Below the pieces are notes generated by a model. It was not told the DNA's origin and made no database searches. It worked only from the letters and a program-made list of their open reading frames with translations. A DNA stretch of 64,000 nt from Grammothele lineata. Lineage: Eukaryota; Basidiomycota; Agaricomycetes; Polyporales; Polyporaceae. Of the stretch, positions 31,437-42,556 are shown piece by piece. Position numbers and translations under genes: made by a program. Location: NCBI GenBank assembly GCA_002150815.3, contig NDFF03000388.1, positions 62,001 to 126,000 of the forward strand, written 5' to 3'. Positions within the stretch are counted from its first letter, which is position 1; each line of letters starts with the position of its first letter.

Positions 31437-33455
31437 TCAGCTTTTCAGACGTGTCAACATCACCTGGTCGTGCTCAAGAGTAATGAGGCCATCATCCTCT
31501 GCATCATCCGGGAATATTCCAGCCGACAGGTGATACGGGTACCGTGCCTCGCCCACCTTTCCCGCGAAGTCGAAGTCGACAATCTTCACATGCCTCGCGC
31601 CTTCTCCCCTCGAGCCTTCGTCGAGCATAATGTTCAGGAGTCGTATGTCTCCGTGCACGAGGGGTGGGTCGTGTTGATGTAGGATCTCCACCGCTTGCTG
31701 TACAGCCCCAAACTCGTCATCCGGGAGTGGGTCCAGAGGGTATACTTCATGCGCCGGTCTGCCTCTGACGAACTCCATCACCACCATTTGGCGCCCGCCG
31801 CAGCCGCGCTGTTCCCGCTCCGTAGGCCAGACGTCGCCGACGTAGAGCAGTTTAGGTGCGAGACCGTGCTTGGCGAGCAGCTCGTGTGCTACCCGGCCGT
31901 AGTTCTCGACGAACTTGACAACGATATCGCGACCCCCATCGACCAGTCGAGCTCTGAACACGTTACAGGATCCAAAGGGTTTCTTCAAGGCCTCGGCGTA
32001 TTCAAATTTGACCGTGCCCCCAGATTCGTCTTTGTACGTCGTCGCGAGCGGGAAGAAGCGTGTGGTCACCGGCTGAGTGTTCGGATCGTTCAGTGCCCTC
32101 GATGGCGGGGGTAGATCGGCGTAGTTTGTCCGCAGACGTTCAAGGCCTCTTTTCAACGCATAGAATATACGGGCAACGTCACGGACGTGTGCGTTGTCGA
32201 GGTGCTTGCTAATGCCGATCCAGTTATAGCCCGTCAGGCGCTGTACGATGTAGGACGTGGTGAAGATAGCGCCGGAAATGCACAGGTGAGGCCCTGCGAT
32301 GCTGACAAGGAAGGACGGAACGAAGCAAGCGTTGACGAGGACCTGGAAGATGATACATGAATGCATAACATTATACAATCCGGTGAACGTACTGCGTTAC
32401 CAGGATCTCGACAGCTTTCAATGTAATCCCAAGAAGCTTGAACCATGCCATCGTTCCCTGTGCCGATTTCGTTTTTCTCCTCGATGATGGCCAGTACTGC
32501 GGATGCAACAGGATTCTGGAGGGACACTGATATCATGTGGTCGGGTTCGGCGCGGTTCTCAATGTTGATAGATTGTATTGGTAATCTCAAGATATTTTGA
32601 AGGCATCGTCGAGTCCTCGGTTGGCGGTCTCCCTTGTCAATGCTGATTTCTGAGAGCATGCGCATGAGCTCTGCGACTTGCCTGCAGAACTCCCGCGGAG
32701 GACTGAGCTCAGGATCGTCCAAGTCAGCCTTGAAGGCCGCGAATGTGGGATGAAAGAGTTCGATTGGAATGGCGACGGGTATGGGCTTCGTTGAGTCGCC
32801 ACATCGCCCGTCGAGGATGGGGTGCTGGTCAGCCTGTCGCCACCGATATTGCATAGGAGCTGCCAGCTGGGAGGGTGACTTCCGTTCCATTCCGAGTCTG
32901 ACTTTTTTGAATTCTACGACAACCAGTCAGTGGTGAATGACTGCTAGAACAGAGCAATGGCTCGCCATCTGTCATCTCAGTGAGGGTGTCAGAATCATTT
33001 GTATCTGCTTGAGCTCGCGGAACCGAAAGCGTCGGCTCTCCAATCTCGGCAATGATACTCTTTGCTGCAGGAGGAGTGTTAGGCTGGATCTTGAGAATGT
33101 CTTTGACTAGATAGAGGCCGTCGAAAGCGTTGGCGTCATCACAGAACGCGCCGAGATCATGATCATTCTCATCAAGGAATCTTTTGAGCGTTCTACTACT
33201 CCCTCTCTTGAGATCTTCACGTGACTACAATATTTGGTTGGTTATGGAGATAATAAAGACGGAGATAGAGCAGAGACGCACCACCCAGAACGTCAGATCA
33301 TACGGTGCCACGTTGACCTGGGAAGCGACCAGAGCAGCGAGATCGTCGAGATTAGCATCTACGGGGGCCTGAATCCGCATTGATGATTGAGATAGTTTCC
33401 GTGTACTAGCGTTGTAGATATAAACATGCACAAAGAGCTGGCTGAGGTCGGTCAT
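31437..33455 (-). CDS. Crinkler-like header plus kinase-fold (PKL) protein (627 aa)
   Basis: Exons 33455-33282, 33224-32942, 32913-32393 and 32342-31437 sum to 628 in-frame codons. The N-terminal 90 residues (QLFVHVYIYNASTRK ... YDLTFWV) resemble the ubiquitin-like header of Crinkler-type fungal proteins. The C-terminal half is a protein-kinase-like fold: VVKFVENYGRVAHELLA, LAPKLLYVGDVW, MVVMEFVRG, HGDIRLLNIML (catalytic loop with Asp) and VDFDFAGK (DFD in place of DFG). This combination is common in Agaricomycetes as a large family of uncertain substrate; some Crinklers act as secreted effectors in other organisms, but no signal peptide is visible here. The join between exons 2 and 3 requires a 28-nt intron or reflects a frameshift. 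It is flanked by imperfect direct repeats, suggesting local duplication. Confidence 0.75.
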
Positions 33456-33582
33456 CGTCGTAGATGGGAAGGGTTGACATTCATGAGCGTTACTTGGTCG
33501 GGTTGCGGTCACCTGACCGACGCGTCAGTCGGAATTGAAGTACTCAGCGTCCTGTTGCCGTGTTCTTCCATGCCCCGCCTCG

Positions 33583-33688
33583 TCCACTGGAGGAATGGAC
33601 GTAACGCATGCGCTGTGCATGTATACAAGGAAGATCTGAGTAGCTGCCAAGTCCGGGTTGAACAGGTCGCGCGGGTTGCTGCAGCAGC
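33583..33688 (+). repeat. Imperfect direct repeat, right copy
   Basis: Partner of 31261-31377, about 2.3 kb away. It lies between the Crinkler-like gene start and the F-box gene stop. Confidence 0.6.
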
Positions 33689-33771
33689 CATTATCATTAA
33701 GCACTTGATCTATCTCGAACTTAAGCAACAACTTGAACTGGACGAAGTCTGGAGCGACGGGGACAAGTGCA

Positions 33772-35414
33772 TCACAAGTACCAAGTGTGCGCCTCGAGCA
33801 AAAGCTGTCCTTCACCCACTGCTTCCTGAAGGAAGCTTTTGAACAAATCTGCCGCCTCGTCATAGTCTCTGAGTTTGTCAACGTCATGGAACATATCATC
33901 GCTGTCGTCTTCATCGCCGGTTTCTTCTTCGTCCATGAACGAGAACGCCAACCTGAGCCGCTGAAAGCCGACCCCATGTCCCGCCCGCGTGGACGCGCAC
34001 TTCGTGATGATGTTAACGAATCCATCTGACCAGTCTGGCCCCGTCAAGTCCAAGCTTTCGAGCTGAGGACAGGGCGCGCGGGCGGCGGCCGCACCGAGAA
34101 TCGAGCCACCACGGCCGCGACGTCCCTTCGGACCCTGCGCCGGGCAAAGCGCGTCGAACAACTCGCGGACGATCCGGGGTTCCTGGTTGGAGACCGTGAG
34201 CTCCTGGAGAACCGGGAAAGCCTTGAAGGTGGCCTGCCAGTCGCCTTTCGGCATGAAGTCAATGATCCCAGAAACGTCGAGGGCACGTATGCTCTGGGCC
34301 GCGCCACAAAATACATGGGCGCATTGCTGGGTCACCTCGGAGAACCATGGTCCGCGATGTAGCAGGTTTCGTAGCACCAACGTAAGTGAGCCTTTTTCGC
34401 CGGAGCTTGCTGTGATCGCTAGACTGAAGTCGCTTGATGGTCGAATATGGATTTTTGTTGCCCCAGACAGGAGAGAGATGTGGGAAGGGTCGGGAGGAAG
34501 CATGGCAGAAAATGTCAAGTTTTCATTATCGCCGGCATTGCGCGTGTCACTGATCAGCGTTGTGTTTGCCTTGTCCGGGAGCCGGATGCATGCGAAGAAG
34601 CTGGAGAGAAAATGGGGGTTATCGTACACTGCCAGCGTGTTCAAATTAACGAGTTGCACAATACGCGGGGGAATACTAGTTGGCCTGCTCGATGCTCGGG
34701 AGATGATGTCGGTTAGTGACAACGCCTGAAGTGACCGACATTTGTCGAAGACATCTACAAAGGCGTCGAACGCCAAGGGCGGTCCGGAGAAGGTACATCG
34801 GCGAAGCTCGAGAGTCGTCAACTGAGTGACGATGGGACTGATGTCCGAGAAGTTGGGAAGCCCAACTGCCTCGAGCTTCAAAACCCGCAAGGCTGGGAAT
34901 CGTTTCACTGAGAGCTCGATAGATGGCAGAATCTGGTAAATTGACTCAAGAGAATCACTGGGTGGAGTAATGTCAAGCGTCTCGAGCTGCTGCATTGGGC
35001 GATGGAAGGGTTATGGTACCGAAGACGATCTCGCCCTTCCCCTGGCATGATTCTCGCGGGCTCTTGATACGGCCAAGAGCCCCAGAGCGTGCAAGCACCT
35101 CAGTTGCGACAGCAGTAGGCGTCGAAGGGAAGCGCAGATGGATGTGCAGGGGTTCTGAACGACGCAGGGAAAGGTCAAGCCACTCAACATTTCGGCGCAC
35201 GTATATTTCGCCAAAGGGACGGGCTCGACGAAATGTCGTCAAACCAGCGACGGCATATCAACAGGTAGCGCAGCCAGGTCACTGGGCAGGGGTCGAAGAC
35301 ACTCGGCGGCGGGATGGAGAGGGAGACAATGCGAAGCAGCAGATCTTTTGACAGCTCGTTAATCGGAGAGCCATTCTTCGAATGTGCATCCGGTGCATTG
35401 AGGTAGGAAGTCAT
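33772..35414 (-). CDS. F-box protein with leucine-rich C-terminus; reading frame disturbed near 34990-35200
   Basis: Substrate adaptor type of SCF ubiquitin ligases. The F-box is at the N-terminus: INELSKDLLLRIVSLSIP, then VTWLRYLLICRRWFDD and SPSLWRNI. The next block, VEWLDLSLRRSEPLHIHLRF, is the stretch that normally follows directly in basidiomycete F-box proteins, but it lies one frame over. A short intron (donor GTGCGCC, acceptor TTCAG, 46 nt) could skip most of it and keep the frame. A second frame change is needed before MQQLETLDI. From there a continuous 407-codon frame runs to the stop at 33772, with LRR-like Leu spacing (LRVLKLEAVGLPNF, LTTLELRRCTF, LESLDLTGPDW) and an acidic insert EEETGDEDDSDD. 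It may be a functional gene with tiny introns or a young pseudogene. Confidence 0.65.
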
Positions 35415-36264
35415 CTATGCGTGAATAGAGGCGCAAGCAGCCGCGTGGTGTTCTTCCACGGTCTAATGCCTTAGTACTGTTGAACAAGGAGAAGGGCTTC
35501 AATCACCTATACTCGAGCATGAGATACAGATGTTACTGAATGTCGTATTGCGGGATACATACCAAAGAACGAAATCAAGTTTACACCTCTGGATCCGGCC
35601 TGCGCGGTGATTCCAACGAAACTTGATTCGTGGCACAACTAAAGCTTTGTCGGTTACCGGCGAACATAGTCATATAATAAACAAGACGTACCACTACCCG
35701 TTCAAAATTAACTTCAGCTGGGCGAATTCCGCACGCAACTGACGAGCAGAACTGACACGTGCTGGTTCGAGAACCGTCACAGGCTGGGTCAAGACAGTCG
35801 TCTGGACGTAGAAACCGAGGAACCTCGAGCAATTTATGTTCAGAAATCAGGAAAGAACGCCAATAAACGTGGCTAGATGGAGTTGTTGAGGAACAAGGAA
35901 CCGGTGGTGATGACTGTCGGTGAGCAGGCACGAGCCGCGAACGTCGAGTAGGGCGGGAGTCGAGACGCAGACGGATCGGGCGAAGCGGGGCGCCGGCCCA
36001 CATCCGCCGCTCATCGTGCTGTTGTCGAGTTCCTCAGTGCCCTGCCTCCTGCTTTCCGTCCACCACCTTCGTTGCCCTCCTCGTTCCCTAATTGAGAATT
36101 CCTGACATACTGAATACTTCTGCTCCCTTGGACATACCCTCTGGACATCACTCAGACACCAACTTGAGGCGAGCAGCACATTAGGCATCATGATAAGTAC
36201 CCCGCCCTACGCGGTACTAGGGCTCGGGCGAGCGTCGCTGACATGCTCTCGCGGTTTTATACAG
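35415..36264. other. Intergenic F-box gene / UBC8
   Basis: No gene is recognised. The initiator exon of UBC8 should lie at the right end but could not be fixed. Confidence 0.4.
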
Positions 36265-37166
36265 CGCTCCTAGCAAGCGTCGTATCGAGACAGATGTCAT
36301 GAAGTTGTACGTACGGTCTCGCATTGGTACGAGTCCATGGCCGGACGTCGTGCTTACCCGGTCTATCCCGCATGCTGCAGGCTGATGTCGGACTACGAGG
36401 TGAACCTCGTTAACGACAACATGCAAGAGTTCTACGTCCGTTTCTACGGTCCTGCAGAGAGTGCGTCGTCCTCCCCTGTTACTCACCATGCTCCTCGCAC
36501 TCACATGCTTTATCCTCACCCCGATAATGACTGCCGCCACCGCGCCTCATGGTATCCCTCGGCTGTCTTCCCCGCACCCGCTGCCTCATTGCTGTAGCCC
36601 CCTTCGCAGGAGGGGTGTGGAAGATCCACGTGGAGCTTCCGGACCAGTACCCGTTCAAGTCGCCCAGCATCGGCTTCATGAACAAGATATTCCACCCCAA
36701 CATCGACGAACTGTGCGTACGCGCCCGCGCCACATTCCGCTGCTGGCCACGTTAATGGCGTGCTAACATCACGCGCAGGAGCGGGTCTGTATGTCTGGAC
36801 GTCATCAACCAGACGTGGTCGCCCATGTTCGGTACGCCCCGTTCACCGTGTTCAACGTTCAGGTCGTCGAGTCAGATCCTGATTATTGTGCGCCCCCGTG
36901 CGCCAGACATGATCAACATCTTCGAAGTGTTCCTCCCGCAACTGCTGCGGTACCCGAACCCGAACGACCCGCTCAACGGGGAAGCGGCGGCGCTGCTCAT
37001 GCGCCACCCGAAGGAGTACGACGCGAAGGTGAAGGAGTACGTCACGCGCTTCGCGACCAAGGAGGCCGCGGACGCCGCCGCGGGCGACAAGGACGGCGAG
37101 GACGACGAGGACGAGGAGATGAGCGACATTGGGAGCATCAGCGACGACGAGGCGATGGAGTCGTGA
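36265..37166 (+). CDS. UBC8: Ubiquitin-conjugating enzyme E2, Ubc8/UBE2H type (initiator exon not located)
   Basis: E2 enzyme that accepts ubiquitin from E1; yeast Ubc8 serves the GID ligase degrading gluconeogenic enzymes. Exons read 36265-36306 ([12 protein letters not shown]), 36381-36470 ([19 protein letters not shown]), 36598-36712 ([15 protein letters not shown] ... FHPNID), 36779-36831 ([15 protein letters not shown], containing the catalytic Cys) and 36907-37166. The HPN motif and active-site region are intact. The C-terminal acidic tail ([15 protein letters not shown]), ending EAMES, is diagnostic of the Ubc8 subgroup. Upstream of 36265 the expected short ATG exon is not obvious: the ATG at 36190 does not join in frame with a normal-sized intron. 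It is convergent with THOC5. Confidence 0.88.
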
Positions 37167-37714
37167 GCCCGTGAGCCTTCTCGGTCGATTGCTGCGGCGC
37201 GTTTTCTCTCCCCCTACGGATCCGGACTCATTTCCTGCATACGCATACCTCTTTCGGCTTCCTGTCTTCCCCCCTTTCCTGCCCTTGCTTGCCCGCATGG
37301 TTGTACTTGATATCAGTGTACTATTATTCGTTCCTGACTCTTTGCCCACCTCTCTCCTCGCACTCACTCGACTCAATTGGAATGTGAATCATGTATTCGT
37401 GTAGACCACTATCGCTCCCACAGACTCAGCCCTCCAGGCTGGAATACAATCTCCGGTATCATCACGTCGACTTGACACCCCTCATGCTCCTCGGCGCTGG
37501 ACCTTGTCTTCAGCGATGACAACTCGCCGTACAGCATCCCATTGTGAAGACCACAGAATCGAATTTCTATCCCGCGGGTGTTACCGTCCTCCGAGCTCGA
37601 AACGGCGACGCGAGGCTGCGGTCTTTGAGGGATGGATGCGGGGGATGGATGCGGGAGCTGTGGTGGCGGCGACTACGAGATAGACCGCAGCTCCAAGTCG
37701 GAAGACGATCGTGC
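37167..37714. other. Convergent spacer UBC8 / THOC5
   Basis: 3' flanks of both genes. No gene is recognised. Confidence 0.5.
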
Positions 37715-38790
37715 TCAGCTGGGCTGGGGCGTGGAGCTAGCTGGTTCTGCGGTCGCCGGGACGGGCTGGACGAGGTCATTCACCTTCTTTTGGACGTCGG
37801 TTGCGGTCTATACGAGGGTATGCGCGGTAAACGAAGGGCATGCACGGTAAGCAACGGGCAAGGTGGGAGAGAGCGCACTCCAAAGACTGACTTTCATGAG
37901 GTTGTCGATGTGGGTCTTGACGCTCTCCATGGTGGTCTGTTTCGCCTTGCTCTCCTTGAGGAGTGCCTCCTTCTCTCGTAGGAGCTCCTTGCACCTCAGG
38001 TCCAATCTACAAACGAGCTTAGCCGTGGTTCATGGCGTCTCATAACCAAGGTTGGCTTTAAACATGCCGCGCACTAGCCACGAGGTGGAAGATCGTACCC
38101 CTCCCTCGAGTGCAGGAGCCCCCTAAGTCGGCTTGCGACAAGTGGGCTCAGCTTCTGCCGCCGACAACTTCTCGGGGGTAATTTCCGCAACAACGCGGTC
38201 GGGGAGGACGAGCTTCGCCCTCACGTGGCTGGTGCGCCCCATGGTGAAGCCAACCTGCAAATCGAGAGTACACACCGTTGGCGTTCGGAGAGCTCGAAGC
38301 TAAGCCTGTTAAGCATGAGCTGGTGCTCGTCGGCGAGGACGTCCTCGGTCCGGGCTGCTTCGGGCGCGATCTGCATAAAGTCCTCGAGGGAGTGCACGGG
38401 GATGTCCTGATATACGGAGCTATCCCCGAGTTCGTTAGCCCGCCCCGCTTGAAATCACAAAGAAGCAGGCCTTTGTACGTACGCAAACTGGCGACACTTC
38501 TCTATCTCGCGCTCGAGGTGGCGCTTCTCGTAGAGGAGGTTCTGGAGGGAGAGATAGGTCTGGTCCATCTCGTGTCGAGCATCGGCGGCAGCCTGCTTGT
38601 GTGCACGGGTGGCATGATTTGCGGCGCGGTTGAGAGCCTTGAGGCGGGCAAAGAGGGCGCCGGCGCGGACGTGGACGGTCGATGGGTCGTGGTTGAGGTA
38701 GGCGGAGGAGACGAGGTCGCGGAGCGCAGCGAGCTCCTTGTCGGGGCTTGGAGGCAGGACGTGGGCGCGGTCGTCGAGCGTGAGATCCAT
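37715..38790 (-). CDS. THOC5: THO complex subunit 5 (219 aa)
   Basis: Component of the THO/TREX complex that couples transcription to mRNA export. Exons 38790-38483, 38419-38276, 38006-37892 and 37807-37715 sum to 220 in-frame codons. The family core is YLSLQNLLYEKRHLEREI, then CRQFASVYQDIPVHSLEDF, and LRCKELLREKEALLKESK followed by a final helix ending VQKKVNDLVQP. The protein is almost entirely helical with coiled-coil character. Intron 2 is about 270 nt, longer than usual here. It shares a short divergent promoter with ZWF1. The start is the first ATG (MDLTLDDRAHVLPP). Confidence 0.9.
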
Positions 38791-39178
38791 GGGCGCAACG
38801 TGCGGCGGCTGATAGGAGAGGCAGGGAGGGACTGGGAGAGCGCGAGGACGTGGGTCGGGCAGGAGTGGATAGAGAGAACCGACCCGCCCTGCGCGCGGAC
38901 GGCGAGCGTGGTGGCGGGCGAGGCGCGGGCCAATCGGGTGGCGGGGAGCGTCGGGCCGGCGGGGGCGTGACCGATGCGGACAAGGTTTGCATCATCGCGC
39001 GGCTGCTCGTTCAGCATCGACGCCGGCCAACCAACGGCCAGCCCGCTCGCTCTCTCCCGCCCTTCTAAGCACGCCCTGCTCACTCCCAGACTTTTCCCTC
39101 GCCTGCCTCTCTCCCATCGCGCTCGCTTTTTCTCCTCTTTTCTCTCTTCTCCGACCACCACCATCTCCCCCATCCGCA
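38791..39178. promoter_or_regulatory. Bidirectional promoter THOC5 / ZWF1
   Basis: Only 388 bp separate the two start codons. The ZWF1-proximal 130 bp are a long CT-rich tract ending just before the ATG, a typical fungal transcription-start element. Confidence 0.65.
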
Positions 39179-41108
39179 ATGGCCACCACCGGACGCCCCC
39201 GTGCCATGTCCGGCACCATCCCCTCCATGGAGACCACCGGTGAGGCTCTCAGGGACAACACTGTCATCATCGGTGCGTCCTCCCTCCGCGCGCGTACGCC
39301 GATCGTCCACGCCGACGCGTCTCCGCGCCCTTAGTCCTCGGTGCCTCCGGCGACCTCGCGAAGAAGAAAGTACGAGCATATCTCGCGATCTGCCCGACGA
39401 TCCCCCGCTCATGCCCTCCTCCAGACATACCCCGCGCTCTTCGGCCTCTATCGCATGGGCTTCCTGCCCCGCGATGTCAAAATCGTCGGTTATGCGCGTA
39501 CCAAGATGGACACCGCCGAGTACCACAAGCGGATCACTTCCTACCTCAAGGTAGCCGATGACGACGAGGACGGTCAGGCTAAGATCGCGGAGTTCAAGGC
39601 TTTCTGCTCCTACGTCTCTGGCGGCTACGAGGACGGTCCCTCCTTCGAGAACCTCAACAAGAGCCTCGAGAGCATCGAGGCCAACTACCAGGGCAAGGAG
39701 CGCCATCGCCTCTTCTACTTTGCCCTCCCTCCGAGCGTGTTTATTCCCGTCGCCCAGCACCTCAAGGAGCAGTGCTACTCGGCGAGCGGCAAGAACCGCA
39801 TCATTGTCGAGAAGCCGTTTGGAAAGGATCTCGAGTCTTGCCGTGTTCTGCTCGGCTCTCTCAAGAAGCACTGGACAGAGGACGAGACGTTCCGTATCGA
39901 TCACTACCTCGGGAAGGAGATGGTCAAGAACGTTCTCGTCCTCCGCTTTGCCAACGTCGCCCTCAGCTCTGGCTGGGACAAGAACTCGATCAGCAACGTG
40001 CAGATCACGTTCAAGGAGCCGTTTGGCACCGAGGGCCGTGGCGGCTACTTCGACGAGTTCGGCATCATTCGTGACATTCTCCAGAACCGTGAGTATCCAC
40101 CATGACACATCCGACGCGTTATCTGCGCGTCGCACAACGTGACGCAATGCGTGGCTCACTTATGATGTGTCAATCTAGACTTGCTGCAGGTTCTGTGTGT
40201 GCTGACGATGGAGCGCCCTGTCTCGTTTTCGGCCGAGGACATTCGTGACGAGAAGGTACGCTCGGAGTGATTGTCCGCATCTCGCACGTGTGTGTTCTCA
40301 CTCGCTTTGTCATATTCCAGGTGAAGGTGCTGCGTGCGATTCCTCCCATCGAGCGCAACGACACGCTGCTTGGCCAGTACGTCGCGGCGAACGGCCGGCC
40401 CGGATACCTCGACGACGACACCGTCCCACCGAACTCAGTCTGCCCCACGTACGCTGCGACCACGCTCTGGATTCACAACCCGCGGTGGGAAGGCGTGCCT
40501 TTCATCCTGAAAGCAGGCAAAGGTACGTTTCGTGTGTGCGTTCCCGCGCCGCACGCAGACTCACTCACGCTCTTATCTCTCCTTGACACCCCCAGCATTG
40601 AATGAGGCCAAGGTGGAGGTTCGGATCCAGTTCAAGGACGTCACGCAGGGCATCTTCAAGGACATCTCTCGCAATGAGCTCGTGATCCGCATCCAGCCCT
40701 CTGAGGCTGTTTATCTCAAGCTGAACACGAAGATCCCCGGTCTGAACACGCGTGCGATTCCGACTGAGATGGACCTGACGTATAAGCGCCGGTTCACTGA
40801 GGCGAAGATCCCGGAAGCATACGAGGCTCTCATCCTCGACGCGCTCCGCGGCGACCACTCGAACTTTGTTCGTGACGATGAGCTCGACTCCGCTTGGAAG
40901 GTGCGTCGATCGTGACGTCGGCTTAAGGGGGCACAGATTGACGGACCATTCTGGGCCTCGACAGATCTTCACGCCCATCCTGCACTGGATAGAGGGCAAG
41001 AGCGGACCCGCGCCCAAGCCGGTGCCGTACCCGTACGGCTCGCGGGGCCCGAAGGAGCTGGACTCGTTCATCGGCAAGTACGGCTTCAAGCGTACCGTCC
41101 CGGACTAG
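39179..41108 (+). CDS. ZWF1: Glucose-6-phosphate 1-dehydrogenase (506 aa)
   Basis: First enzyme of the oxidative pentose-phosphate pathway; it oxidises glucose-6-phosphate with NADP+ in the cytosol. Exons 39179-39272, 39335-39369, 39425-40088, 40179-40255, 40321-40522, 40596-40900 and 40965-41108 sum to 507 codons. Signatures are the dinucleotide fold [22 protein letters not shown], the substrate/catalytic site [13 protein letters not shown], the conserved [18 protein letters not shown], and the C-terminal [10 protein letters not shown]. All key residues are intact, and the length equals fungal orthologues (about 500 aa). This is the parental copy of the two relics at 56.0 and 63.2 kb. Confidence 0.96.
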
Positions 41109-42556
41109 TGAGCATCCACTTCCCATATGAATCTCCGTTCGGACTTGGTTGACACATCGCGTCGCGTCGCGTGCGCGCTTTTCTCTTTCTCTTTCTCTTT
41201 CTTACTTATGCAGCACGTGGCCGACGATGAACGTCTCTGCGCTCTAATCGCGATCGGCCGCGTCTGACGGGCGGGTCGGATCGGCTCGGGTTGGGGCGGC
41301 GCGGCGCGGCGTGGGTGTACGAGTAGCGCGGTCGGAAGAAGAACAAGGAAGTTTAGGAAAGTCAAGGCTCACGAGCGAGCAAGATACTCTCATCCCCCGG
41401 TAATTGGCGGCCGTCGGCGCGGGCGTGGGTCGGGGTCGGGGGCGCTTGGGAGCAGCGTGCGGGCGTGGGCGCGGCGTCGGGCCGCTTCCGATCCCTCCTC
41501 TCATACTCTCATAATCTCGAGCCCTCTCCCTTTTCTCCCCAGTCCCGCGCCACCTCTCCCCGCCCCGCTTTGCTACTGCTGCTGCTGTGAAGATGGAAGA
41601 TGGAACGGTTGTTGTAGGCTACCGCAGCGACAGAAACGTCTAGATCTCCGCAATGTGTAACGATAAGTATCGCGCGTGTTGTAAAACAAGCACCGGTCGA
41701 CCCCCGCTCCCTGCTCCTCTTTGCTAGTGACCTCGGGCTCTTGAATCTTCGTCCTCGGCGCGTGATGGATCGCAAGGGGTGCTGTCGTTGCTTTCCGGCT
41801 GGCTGAGTGGCTGACGGGTGGACGAGAAGGCAGTCTCTTCAGATGGAAGCTGCGGACGTACGGGGGCGCCGTTGGATTATGGCTTTGTCTGGCATGGCAG
41901 CTCTAGCAGACACAGACACATGGGGTCTGGAGACTGAGAAGACCACAGAATCTTGACACATCTCAAACGACCGGGGTTTTCAGCTTGGCCGAGTGCGCGC
42001 GTCAGAAAGCCGGGGCGCTTTACGTCGCCGTCGGCCCCTTGTGTTGGCAGGCTGTACCACAACCAAAACCCGGCCAATGAAGGGCACATCCTGCGTATGT
42101 ACCATCCCGGTAGAGCACCAGCGCATATAGTAATAATCTCTTAGTCCCGGCTCGTGGGATTCCGACCACCTTACGATATAGTACATCATAAGAAATGAGA
42201 CAACCGACAGCTATATACGAGCGGATAAGTGGAAGAATAAGAGAGGAGAAAGGGCGAATAAGAAATCATCACGGCATACGTAGTACAAGGACAAGAAGCA
42301 TTCGAGGAGGTTCGATTCGTTCAAACGCACGACAGCCTGATAGCGCATACAAGGAAAAATGAATCTCAGCTGGACCGGAAATGACGGCTGGGTCTGAATC
42401 CGAGAGATAGATGGACGGCAACCACGATTCAGTGGCCCTGCCTTCACCTTCTAACCCGATCTATGATGACCAGCCCCAGAGTCCCTCGTATAAATTATAT
42501 TCATTAACCCCATGCTCCGGACTTCGTCTGATGAGGAGCAGGCCCGGAACGGGCGA
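41109..42556. other. Intergenic ZWF1 / kinase A, includes duplicated 3' flank
   Basis: No gene is seen. Position 41145-41330 resembles 57850-58030 downstream of the ZWF1 pseudogene (shared CAGCACG-G-C-GACGATGAACGTCT core). A TTTCTC hexanucleotide run lies near 41178-41200. Confidence 0.55.

Noticed and set aside
38007..38275. Open stretch inside THOC5 intron 2 (VGFTMGRTSHVRAK...)
   Set aside because: Family continuity requires exon 38276 to join 38006 directly, and splicing in the stretch gives a quick stop in the gene's frame.
41170..41210. TTTCTC hexanucleotide run as a possible regulatory repeat
   Set aside because: A simple microsatellite in a 3' flank with no sign of function.
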